Both the position numbers and the translations under genes were made by a program. A stretch of DNA of 5,039 nucleotides, taken from NCBI GenBank assembly GCA_020845495.1, contig JADLFM010000189.1:1-5039 (forward strand), written 5' to 3'. Under the pieces are notes generated by a model. It was not told the DNA's origin. It worked only from the letters and a program-made list of their open reading frames with translations, and made no database searches. This DNA is from Chloroflexota bacterium (GTDB lineage Bacteria; Chloroflexota; UBA6077; JACCZL01). The number at the start of each line of letters is the position of its first letter. Positions within the stretch are counted from its first letter, which is position 1. Shown piece by piece: positions 1 through 4,914 of the stretch.

Positions 1-73
1 CGTCGCGTTCTCCGATCTCCTGCCGACCACGACGAAGGGAGGTGCCCTCACTACCTCACGCTAGCCCTGCCGG

Positions 74-120
74 GGTGGGGACTTTTCCCTGGCCACCGGT
101 GGGGACTTCCGCGTGGCCAT
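74..120 (+). repeat. Two tandem 23-bp repeats in the IS end
   Basis: Copy 1 is 74-96 and copy 2 is 98-120 (period 24 bp). They share GGTGGGGACTT at the start and TGGCCA near the end, 18 of 23 positions identical. The spacing of about two helical turns suits adjacent binding by one protein. By analogy with IS21 ends these are probably transposase-binding sites (inference). Confidence 0.7.
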
Positions 121-125
121 TGACA
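120..125 (+). promoter_or_regulatory. Possible outward -35 element TTGACA at the IS end
   Basis: TTGACA is a perfect sigma70-type -35 hexamer and is the last six bases of the proposed IS end, pointing toward the gene at 169. IS21 is known to carry an outward -35 at its right end that becomes a promoter when a -10 lies suitably beyond it. Here the hexamer 17 bp downstream (143-148, CGATCC) is a poor -10, so activity is doubtful. Confidence 0.25.
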
Positions 126-155
126 CCTCGGCGCAATGACGCCGATCCCAGCTAC

Positions 156-161
156 GGAGGG
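156..161 (+). promoter_or_regulatory. Shine-Dalgarno site that fixes the start of the PEGA-propeller gene
   Basis: GGAGGG lies 7 nt before the ATG at 169. The in-frame upstream ATG at 136 has no comparable site and sits only 10 bp beyond the IS end, so 169 is the preferred start. An in-frame TGA at 121-123 prevents any longer form. Confidence 0.75.
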
Positions 162-168
162 CAGATCA

Positions 169-1623
169 ATGCAGCTTCCGTTCAGCAGTGCCGCCAAGGC
201 GCCAGGCCGGGCAGGCATCTGGCGTGCCGCACGCAAGCCGTGGATCTGGATCGCTGTGATCACGGTGATCGCCGGTACCTCGGCTGCCCTCGCTGCTTAT
301 GTGTACTTCGAACGGGCCAAGGCTGTCGGCGAGGGGACGCTCCGGGTGACGAGCAATCCCGAAGGCGCTTCGGTCCAGGTCGGCGGCCGAACACTGGGCC
401 GGACACCGGTAGAGATCCGGCATGCCCCCGGCGAACACCGGATCACCCTCCACCTCGATGGCTACGCCGACGCCATCCATTCAGTATCGCTGGAGTCAGG
501 AGGGTGGACCGATCTCCACGCCGATCTCTGGCTCTGGGCGCCCGAGGCTCAGCTTCTTAGGCCGACGTTTCCGGGTGCGACGATCGCAGGGGCGACCTTC
601 CTCGCAGATGGCCGAATCGCACTCACGATTGCTCTGCCGCCCGACGACGAGCGACAGACCTGGCTCCTGGACCATGAAGGTGGAATGCGGCGCCTTGGCC
701 CGGCCGAGGCTCGTGGTGCACTGGCAGTCGCTCCAGACGGCGGTCGCGTCGCCTACGCAGCGCGTGGGCAGGACGATGAATCGACCACAGGCGACGCGCG
801 CCCCGATGAAGTGTGGATCGCCGCTGCCGAAGGTGATAGCGGGACGCGAGTCTACGTCCTGACGACCGAGATGCGCGACGAGCGCCTCGCCGATCTGAGC
901 TGGGCGCCTGATGGGCGACATCTGTTTCTGGTCACTCGATTCCAACTCACAGGTGGCGGCTATCGCACGCGCCTCCTGTGGCTGGATGCGGCCACCCGGC
1001 AAGTTGACAAGATCGCCAACATCCCCAGCGAGGTTGTGCCGGGCAGCTACGGGTGGAGTCCCACCGGCGAGCACGTGGCGCTACTCGCACGGTCGGGCCA
1101 GACGACGTCGCTCTGCCTGGTCAGGACCGATGGCACCGAGATCCGGTACCTCACCGACCTGTACCAGGACGACTCCAGTCCGTTGGCCTTCCCACCAGTG
1201 GCGTGGTCGTCAGATGGCTCGCGGATGCTTTATTCCGCACCGCCTCAGAGCCCGACGAACGCCCAGAGCGGCTGGCTCTGGGGCGCCCAATCGTCGCCGG
1301 CACTTTTCGAAGTGCGAGTGAGCAGGCCACAGGAACAGCGAGTCGGCACCGTGGAGGGCCAGTCACCGACGTGGCGCGACGACGGCAGCATCGCGATGGT
1401 GGCGCGCCCGAAGTTCGGCGGGCCGCTGATGCTCAGGTCCGCCGAGCCGGATGGCAACGTGCACGACCTCGGCGAGCTGCCGCTCAAAGCCGGCCCGACT
1501 TACGCCGCTCGCTGGGATATCGCCCACGCCCAGGCCATCGTTGCGGTGCGGAATGCTGCGAGTACCGGCGCGAACCGGCCCGAGTACTGGCTGGTGCGCT
1601 ACCGACCGGAGACTGACCGATGA
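169..1623 (+). CDS. Membrane-anchored PEGA domain / TolB-like beta-propeller protein
   Basis: Predicted 484-aa protein. A basic N-terminus (residues 1-23) is followed by one hydrophobic segment at about 25-47, giving a single-pass anchor with the bulk outside the membrane. Residues 56-110 form a PEGA domain; the name-giving NPEGA motif is at 63-67, followed by VGGRTLGRTPVEI and the closing HRITLHLDGY. The rest resembles PD40/WD40-like (TolB-type) propeller blades, with W/A-S/A-P-D-G-like turns at about 186-199, 243-258, 294-309, 344-357 and 399-413. PEGA domains are common surface-associated modules, and PD40 propellers generally bind proteins or glycans; no catalytic residues are evident. 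The stop overlaps the next gene's ATG (ATGA at 1620-1623), which implies translational coupling with the TrbL-like channel protein and a possible role as an envelope accessory of that machinery (inference). The fold call is firm and the function is unknown. The native promoter may have been displaced by the IS at 1-125. Confidence 0.85.
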   Translation: MQLPFSSAAKAPGRAGIWRAARKPWIWIAVITVIAGTSAALAAYVYFERAKAVGEGTLRVTSNPEGASVQVGGRTLGRTPVEIRHAPGEHRITLHLDGYADAIHSVSLESGGWTDLHADLWLWAPEAQLLRPTFPGATIAGATFLADGRIALTIALPPDDERQTWLLDHEGGMRRLGPAEARGALAVAPDGGRVAYAARGQDDESTTGDARPDEVWIAAAEGDSGTRVYVLTTEMRDERLADLSWAPDGRHLFLVTRFQLTGGGYRTRLLWLDAATRQVDKIANIPSEVVPGSYGWSPTGEHVALLARSGQTTSLCLVRTDGTEIRYLTDLYQDDSSPLAFPPVAWSSDGSRMLYSAPPQSPTNAQSGWLWGAQSSPALFEVRVSRPQEQRVGTVEGQSPTWRDDGSIAMVARPKFGGPLMLRSAEPDGNVHDLGELPLKAGPTYAARWDIAHAQAIVAVRNAASTGANRPEYWLVRYRPETDR

Positions 1624-2666
1624 AGATGGTGAACGCGGTCGTACTGCTCACTCTCGTGCTCAGCCTGGTCCTCGTGATAGCGACGCCGCCGCCTGTCCAC
1701 GCCCAGGAAGGACGGCCGACGCCCACGTCGACGCCAGCCCCCGAAGGTAATCCACCCTCTGACGCACCCGGCCCGTTCTCGGGTTTCCTGCCCGACCCGA
1801 AAGCCTGGGCCGCCGACGTCTTCAACCAGGTGCTCGTCTCGCTGCTGCAGGGGATCTCGACCGCTATCCGTGGAGTCGTCGAGGGCGTCATGGGAAGCTC
1901 GCTCAACTTCATCACCCAGACACCGCCGGCCGGCACGGACGCGCGCCCGACGGTCAAGATGCTCTGGGAGGCTGTGCGGACAGCCATGAACGCCGGCCTG
2001 GCGATCGTCGCACTCTGGGGCGGGTTCAACCTGATCGTTCGCGAGCAGATCGGGGCGCCGTATCACGAGGCAATGGAGCTGGTGCCGCGTCTGATCATCG
2101 GAGCACTGCTCGCGAATACCAGCATGACCTGGGCGCAGCTCGCCATCGACGTCAACAACGCGCTCTGTCAGGGCGTCGGCGAGGTCGCACTGCCTGCCTG
2201 GGAGAGCGCCGACAGTACGACTCAATTGCTCGTGAATGTCATCGCGGTGCTGATCTATCTCGTAACGGGGCTCCTGCTCTTGCTCCAGATGTTGATGCGT
2301 CTGGCACTGATCGACGTCTTGCTTGTCTCCGCGCCGCTCGGGCTACTCTGTTGGGTGCTTCCCCAAACTCAGAGCTGGGCTCGCCTCTGGTCGGGGACGT
2401 TCTTCGGGGTAGTCTTCACCCAGTTCGTCCAGGTGCTGGCACTCAAACTCGGCGGCTCACTTCTGACTGAACTGGCGCCAATGTCGACGGACGCAGCACT
2501 ACTCAGCGTCTTTCTTGGGGTCGCCGTCCTCGCACTGACACTCAAGATCCCGAGCTTGATGCGCAACCACGTCGGAGACGGCCTCGGTTTCGTCCGTTAC
2601 TTCGCGTATCGTCAGGGCGCGCGAGCTATGGAGGGTGGGGGCAGTCGGTCAGCGGGAGGAGGCTAA
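1620..2666 (+). CDS. TrbL/VirB6-like polytopic membrane protein (putative conjugation/T4SS channel component)
   Basis: 348 aa. A Sec-type signal peptide (residues 1-28; hydrophobic core AVVLLTLVLSLVLVI, likely cleavage after VHA) leads into a Pro/Thr-rich linker (about 31-52) and an amphipathic stretch (60-100). Hydrophobic segments follow at about 122-140, 154-172, 203-225, 228-247, 258-276 and 291-310, and a short Gly/Ser-rich tail closes the protein. A signal or N-terminal helix, a central loop, then five or six membrane helices including an LLLLLQMLMRLALIDVLLVSAPLG-type core is typical of TrbL/VirB6 proteins, which form the inner-membrane part of conjugative type IV secretion systems. Start ATG at 1620 overlaps the previous stop, with GGAG at 1608-1611 as ribosome-binding site; ATG at 1626 is an alternative. 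No VirB4, VirD4 or relaxase gene is in the window, so a transfer role rests on family resemblance and is moderate. Confidence 0.7.
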   Translation: MKMVNAVVLLTLVLSLVLVIATPPPVHAQEGRPTPTSTPAPEGNPPSDAPGPFSGFLPDPKAWAADVFNQVLVSLLQGISTAIRGVVEGVMGSSLNFITQTPPAGTDARPTVKMLWEAVRTAMNAGLAIVALWGGFNLIVREQIGAPYHEAMELVPRLIIGALLANTSMTWAQLAIDVNNALCQGVGEVALPAWESADSTTQLLVNVIAVLIYLVTGLLLLLQMLMRLALIDVLLVSAPLGLLCWVLPQTQSWARLWSGTFFGVVFTQFVQVLALKLGGSLLTELAPMSTDAALLSVFLGVAVLALTLKIPSLMRNHVGDGLGFVRYFAYRQGARAMEGGGSRSAGGG

Positions 2667-2732
2667 TTGAACGCTTCTGCTCCTCGTAGGCTCGTCAGGA
2701 TCTCGGCCGCAACCCACCGAAGTTCAAAGTAG
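2667..2732 (+). CDS. 21-codon TTG-start reading frame after a strong ribosome-binding site; possible truncated next operon gene
   Basis: The TTG directly abuts the TAA of the TrbL-like gene and is preceded by GGGAGGAGG (2654-2662), the strongest Shine-Dalgarno match in the left half. This is the layout expected for a translationally coupled third gene. The frame reads MNASAPRRLVRISAATHRSSK and stops at TAG 2730-2732, a basic peptide with no recognisable domain. Either the ribosome-binding site is chance (it encodes the Gly-rich tail of the upstream protein), or this is the 5' stub of a gene lost by deletion, or it is a tiny real peptide. Other frames beyond 2732 do not resume a recognisable protein. 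Confidence 0.25.
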   Translation: MNASAPRRLVRISAATHRSSK

Positions 2733-2781
2733 TCGGAACTGCCGGTCCCGCCGATCCGAGTCATCCTCGGAGCCAGCTACG

Positions 2782-2837
2782 GCCGAGTGACCAACAGCCT
2801 GGGGGGCTCTCGCCCCCCAGGCTGTTGGTCACTCGGC
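2782..2837. terminator. Perfect 26-bp hairpin, probable bidirectional terminator
   Basis: Left arm 2782-2807 and right arm 2812-2837 are exact reverse complements over 26 bp, separated by a TCTC loop (2808-2811). The inner part is a run of G facing a run of C; the outer part carries GTGACCAACAGCC. It lies 115 bp after the + operon and 187 bp beyond the end of the - operon, where a shared terminator is expected. There is no T-tract on either side, so it is not a textbook intrinsic terminator; GC-rich genomes often use such hairpins. The unusual length and perfection also allow a recombination or RNA-processing role. Confidence 0.6.
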
Positions 2838-2891
2838 GAGCGGGACGGTGACCGTCATCCCATTCACCGGTCCGGCGCAGCATTCCCCATG

Positions 2892-2935
2892 CGGCTCGGT
2901 CTGCTGAGCCGTTCGGCTACCGCTGAAGGTAGCCG
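2892..2935 (-). terminator. Pair of small hairpins downstream of the minus-strand operon (weak terminator candidate)
   Basis: Two dyads lie side by side: CGGCTC (2892-2897) with GAGCCG (2906-2911), and CGGCTACC (2914-2921) with GGTAGCCG (2928-2935, 6-nt loop). They lie about 90-130 bp past the stop at 3025 in the direction of transcription. No T-run follows either one. Confidence 0.3.
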
Positions 2936-3024
2936 CGTCTGACATCCACGCGGTACGGCGACAGCCGGGACGCATCCAACCTTTTGGCGACACGACTTCG
3001 CTACGAGCCCATCGGCCTGTTGGG

Positions 3025-3699
3025 TCAGCCCTGGAGCGGTATCGGCAACAGGCCTTCGACAGGTTCGGGGCGCTTCAGGAGTGGCTGTAGACCAGGCATC
3101 CTGGCAGGAGCGCCGGCAACCATCCAGAGGGCCAGCCAGATCACCGCGGCGCCGAGGAGGCCCAGGGCAACGTCGAGCACGAGCTCCGGGACGAAGATGC
3201 GCAGCCCGATTGGAACGGTAGCGATGGCGTAGGCGATGGTCGGGATCCACGGTGCCTTGCCGTCCCGCAGCAGCGCACTGCAATACAGGATCGATCCGAG
3301 CAGGAAGATCGTCGAGGCTGCCGCGAAGGCGATCCCCAGCGGCCCGGTCCGCAACGCGGCGATCTGCGCTGGGTCGAGTCCGACAAACACGAGATTGATG
3401 ACCCATTCCGTCCCGGTAGCGGCTGCGAGCCCGAGGACGTTGAGCGCGAGCGCCGCCGAGGAGTACCGCGATGATTGACGCATCGCGACGGCGGCGAGGC
3501 CGACGACCAGGATGATCGCGAAAGCCTGCGCCAGCGGCGCCACGAGCTGTGTCGCCGGGCTGACCTCTATCAGGCCGGCACGCTTTGCCGCGTTCACGAA
3601 CAAGATAATGGCGGCAGCCAGTCCCATGACCGCCGCGAGGCGGATGGGAAACACGGTAGGAGTGCGTCTTTCCAGCGATGAATTGATCATCGTTGACAT
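3025..3699 (-). CDS. Polytopic membrane protein of unknown function with repeat-derived C-terminal tail
   Basis: 224 aa, not recognised. About six hydrophobic helices are visible: 18-37, 53-72, 81-108, 122-143, 152-168 and 174-196. Loops are short, and no enzymatic or metal-binding motif is evident. The size and helix count recall small integral proteins of the DUF4386/DUF998 kind, but I cannot assign one. After the last helix the tail (about 200-224) contains PEPVEG (codons 3052-3069), the translation of a dispersed repeat, so the ancestral C-terminus was probably different and the tail is unlikely to be functional. It is the third gene of a minus-strand operon, 27 nt after the 3727-4419 gene. 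The start is uncertain: ATG at 3699 has AAAGG too close (1 nt), whereas ATG at 3690 (Met4) has the same motif 10 nt upstream. Confidence 0.75.
   Translation of the reverse strand: MSTMINSSLERRTPTVFPIRLAAVMGLAAAIILFVNAAKRAGLIEVSPATQLVAPLAQAFAIILVVGLAAVAMRQSSRYSSAALALNVLGLAAATGTEWVINLVFVGLDPAQIAALRTGPLGIAFAAASTIFLLGSILYCSALLRDGKAPWIPTIAYAIATVPIGLRIFVPELVLDVALGLLGAAVIWLALWMVAGAPARMPGLQPLLKRPEPVEGLLPIPLQG
3053..3079. repeat. Dispersed CCTGTCGAAGG ('PEPVEG') type repeat within the gene's 3' end
   Basis: The minus strand reads CCCGAACCTGTCGAAGGC at 3052-3069, closely matching the CCTGAGCCTGTCGAAGG motif widely scattered in bacterial genomes, which in this frame is translated as PEPVEG. Adjacent CGCTTCAGG continues the similarity. 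Only one copy is in the window, so its repetitive nature is from general knowledge, not seen here. Confidence 0.5.
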
Positions 3700-3726
3700 G
3701 CCTTTCTTCAGGTGGGCGGCCGGCGA

Positions 3727-4419
3727 CTACTCGAACGCGGCCTGGTGGAGCTGCACGTGACCCTTCACCTGGTCGGGTTGCGAGGCCGGCGCTCGCCGTT
3801 CTGACCAGAGCGCATAGCCCAGCCACGCCAGCGCTACACCCACCGGCACCGCAAAGATCCGATCGAACGGGTGTGGGACCAGCGAGGACCCGAGCACGGG
3901 CAAGATGGTCCCGACGGCGAGCAGGCCGGCCGCCCAGCGCGGCAGGACGCCGGCGCGGAACGTCGCGACGCCGAACAGCACGCCGCCGAGCAGGTAGCAC
4001 ACCCCGGTGAGCGCAGCGACCGCTGGGAGAACTCCGAGGTTCGTGTCACTCGTGGACCCGCTTGAGATCCCCAGGAAGCCCTCCACGAACCGGGGTGCTT
4101 CACTCGCCAAGACCGGCAGGATCGCGGCTTCGGCGAATTGGAACGCCGCCGTGAGCGCCCACATCAGCGCAAACACGAGAAAACCGGCCAGGCCAGGCCA
4201 GCCGGCTTCGTGTGCCTGCCTGGCGTAGATCCCCGTGATGCCGAGCAAGTTGAGGAGGCACATGGCGACGCCCAGATAGTGGACGAGCGCCCACGCGCCG
4301 GTGGTCACCGACGAAGGGACATCTGGCGGATGGATCGCCTGCATCCCCACGAAGAGGCTGCCGGCCACGACCGCCGCGAGGCCGGCCCAACGGATGAGAT
4401 TGGAGGCTGTTGTCTGCAT
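3727..4419 (-). CDS. Polytopic membrane protein of unknown function
   Basis: 230 aa, not recognised. Six hydrophobic segments are visible at about 10-29, 43-62, 75-97, 128-153, 162-181 and 187-205. A longer extracytoplasmic or cytoplasmic loop (about 105-127, rich in Gly/Ser/Thr) lies in the middle, and the C-terminal tail is hydrophilic (206-230). There is no signal peptide beyond the first helix and no catalytic motif. Start ATG at 4419 is supported by AAGGAG (4426-4431) with a 6-nt gap. It follows the small-protein gene by 15 nt and precedes the second membrane gene by 27 nt, so co-transcription is very likely. It and the 3025-3699 protein are similar in size and helix number but share no obvious sequence, so they may form a hetero-oligomeric membrane complex (inference). 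DUF4386-like families are possible but not shown. Confidence 0.8.
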   Translation of the reverse strand: MQTTASNLIRWAGLAAVVAGSLFVGMQAIHPPDVPSSVTTGAWALVHYLGVAMCLLNLLGITGIYARQAHEAGWPGLAGFLVFALMWALTAAFQFAEAAILPVLASEAPRFVEGFLGISSGSTSDTNLGVLPAVAALTGVCYLLGGVLFGVATFRAGVLPRWAAGLLAVGTILPVLGSSLVPHPFDRIFAVPVGVALAWLGYALWSERRAPASQPDQVKGHVQLHQAAFE

Positions 4420-4434
4420 CGTGCGCTCCTTGAA

Positions 4435-4749
4435 CTAACTGTTCGCCGAACGGTCACCGCAGTGGTCGCGATCAGGTCCGGTGGTGACATCCGGCCCGTT
4501 CTTCCGTTCGCGGCCAACCTGCATGACCGAGATCAGTGGCAGGCCCAGATCGCGCACCTTCTGGAGTAGACCGTGGAGTGCCGCCTGGTCGGCGACCGGG
4601 CCACGGATGAAGGTGGTACCGTCGCTCTCCTGACTGAGGCTCATCCCGTCAAACCAGGCGGCCCAACGGGGCTCGAGGCGGCCCTGGAGGCGGATCTCGT
4701 ATCGGCCGGACTCCTGAGAACCGACAGTCGATGCGGGTGGTTCGCTCAT
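4435..4749 (-). CDS. Small conserved soluble protein with a 'DQAALHGLLxKVRDLGLPL' core
   Basis: 104 aa. After a short polar N-terminus, residues 17-78 read as an alternating beta/alpha domain: YEIRLQGRLEPRWAAWFDGM, then a strand pair (SLSQESDGTTFIRGPV), then an amphipathic helix and strand (DQAALHGLLQKVRDLGLPLI). I recall this pattern as a frequent hypothetical protein in actinobacteria and Chloroflexota, of unknown function, often beside regulators or membrane proteins. No signal peptide or membrane helix. The C-terminal 25 or so residues (VGRERKNGPDVTTGPDRDHC...) are hydrophilic and look like an extension beyond the usual end. Start ATG 4749 has GAGGGAG (4754-4760) 4 nt upstream. It is the first gene of the three-gene minus-strand operon and lies 55 bp downstream of the operator-like array at 4805-4874, so it is probably the regulated leader gene. 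Confidence 0.85.
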   Translation of the reverse strand: MSEPPASTVGSQESGRYEIRLQGRLEPRWAAWFDGMSLSQESDGTTFIRGPVADQAALHGLLQKVRDLGLPLISVMQVGRERKNGPDVTTGPDRDHCGDRSANS

Positions 4750-4804
4750 GGCGCTCCCTCGTTCATTGGTGCAACCACTTTGGTCTGATCACAAGGTAGG
4801 GGTG

Positions 4805-4874
4805 GATGTGGTGAGGACACATCACCACATGTGGTGATTGACGTGGCGAGGAGACGTCACCACGAGCGGTGACA
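4805..4874. promoter_or_regulatory. Duplicated 35-bp operator array with six GTGGTGA half-sites
   Basis: Two direct repeats, 4805-4839 and 4840-4874, match at 26 of 35 positions; the differences are mostly transitions. Each contains half-sites oriented forward, reverse, forward: GTGGTGA 4808-4814, TCACCAC 4822-4828, GTGGTGA 4831-4837, then GTGGCGA 4843-4849, TCACCAC 4857-4863, GCGGTGA 4866-4872. Sites 2 and 3 make the perfect 18-bp palindrome ATCACCACATGTGGTGAT (4821-4838). The array lies 55-125 bp before the start of the minus-strand operon, where a regulator site would act. The cognate factor is not in the window and its family cannot be told from the half-site alone. No convincing -35/-10 pair is visible. 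Confidence 0.7.
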
Positions 4875-4914
4875 TGGCTAAGGAGGAGACTGCGAGGGAG
4901 GGACGAGCCGGGGC

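Larger units (their letters stand above)
1..125 (+). mobile_element. Right end of an IS21-family-like insertion sequence (partial)
   Basis: Bases 74-120 hold two tandem copies of a GGTGGGGACTT...TGGCCA unit, followed immediately by TTGACA ending at 125. IS21-family elements usually have ends beginning TGT and closing ACA, with multiple internal repeats that bind the IstA transposase; read on the other strand this end begins TGTCAATGGCCACGCGG, which fits. The IS body would lie to the left, outside the window. A short open stretch (2-64, ending TAG, peptide VAFSDLLPTTTKGGALTTSR) could be the very C-terminus of the IstB helper ATPase, but it has no diagnostic motif. Family assignment rests on remembered similarity of terminal repeats, so it is moderate. 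The exact inner end and any target duplication cannot be shown. Confidence 0.5.
2667..3024. other. Non-coding gap between convergent operons
   Basis: Apart from the doubtful 21-codon frame, no credible gene is visible in these 358 bp; the long minus-strand frame crossing it is an Arg/Pro-rich shadow. It is rich in dyads: CCGAG-TCATC-CTCGG (2756-2770), the 26-bp hairpin (2782-2837), GACGGT-G-ACCGTC (2844-2856), CGGCTC/GAGCCG (2892-2911) and CGGCTACC/GGTAGCCG (2914-2935). It most likely holds the 3' ends and terminators of both flanking transcripts. Confidence 0.6.

Noticed and set aside
2..64. C-terminus of IstB helper ATPase
   Set aside because: The 20 residues before TAG show no diagnostic motif, so they are mentioned under the IS end but not called as a gene.
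136..168. Upstream ATG that would lengthen the PEGA-propeller protein by 11 residues
   Set aside because: It lacks a ribosome-binding site and lies 10 bp from the IS end; ATG 169 has GGAGGG at 7-nt spacing.
496..1074. Minus-strand frame of 192 codons inside the propeller gene
   Set aside because: The plus-strand protein has clear PEGA and PD40 motifs throughout, so this is a GC-rich antisense shadow.
1599..2225. Minus-strand frame of 208 codons opposite the TrbL-like gene
   Set aside because: Highly charged, Arg/Asp/Gly-rich composition without motifs; the opposite strand encodes a signal peptide and membrane helices.
2844..2856. GACGGT-G-ACCGTC dyad as an operator
   Set aside because: It is a short 6-bp palindrome in a region between convergent 3' ends, with no promoter nearby; likely incidental or part of the terminator region.
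2864..4000. Long minus-strand frame of 378 codons
   Set aside because: Its product is an Arg/Pro/Ala-rich shadow with no domain, and it overlaps two better membrane-protein genes in another frame.
4805..4874. Short CRISPR array
   Set aside because: Only two adjoining 35-bp units with no spacers and internal dyads repeated three times each; operator architecture fits better.
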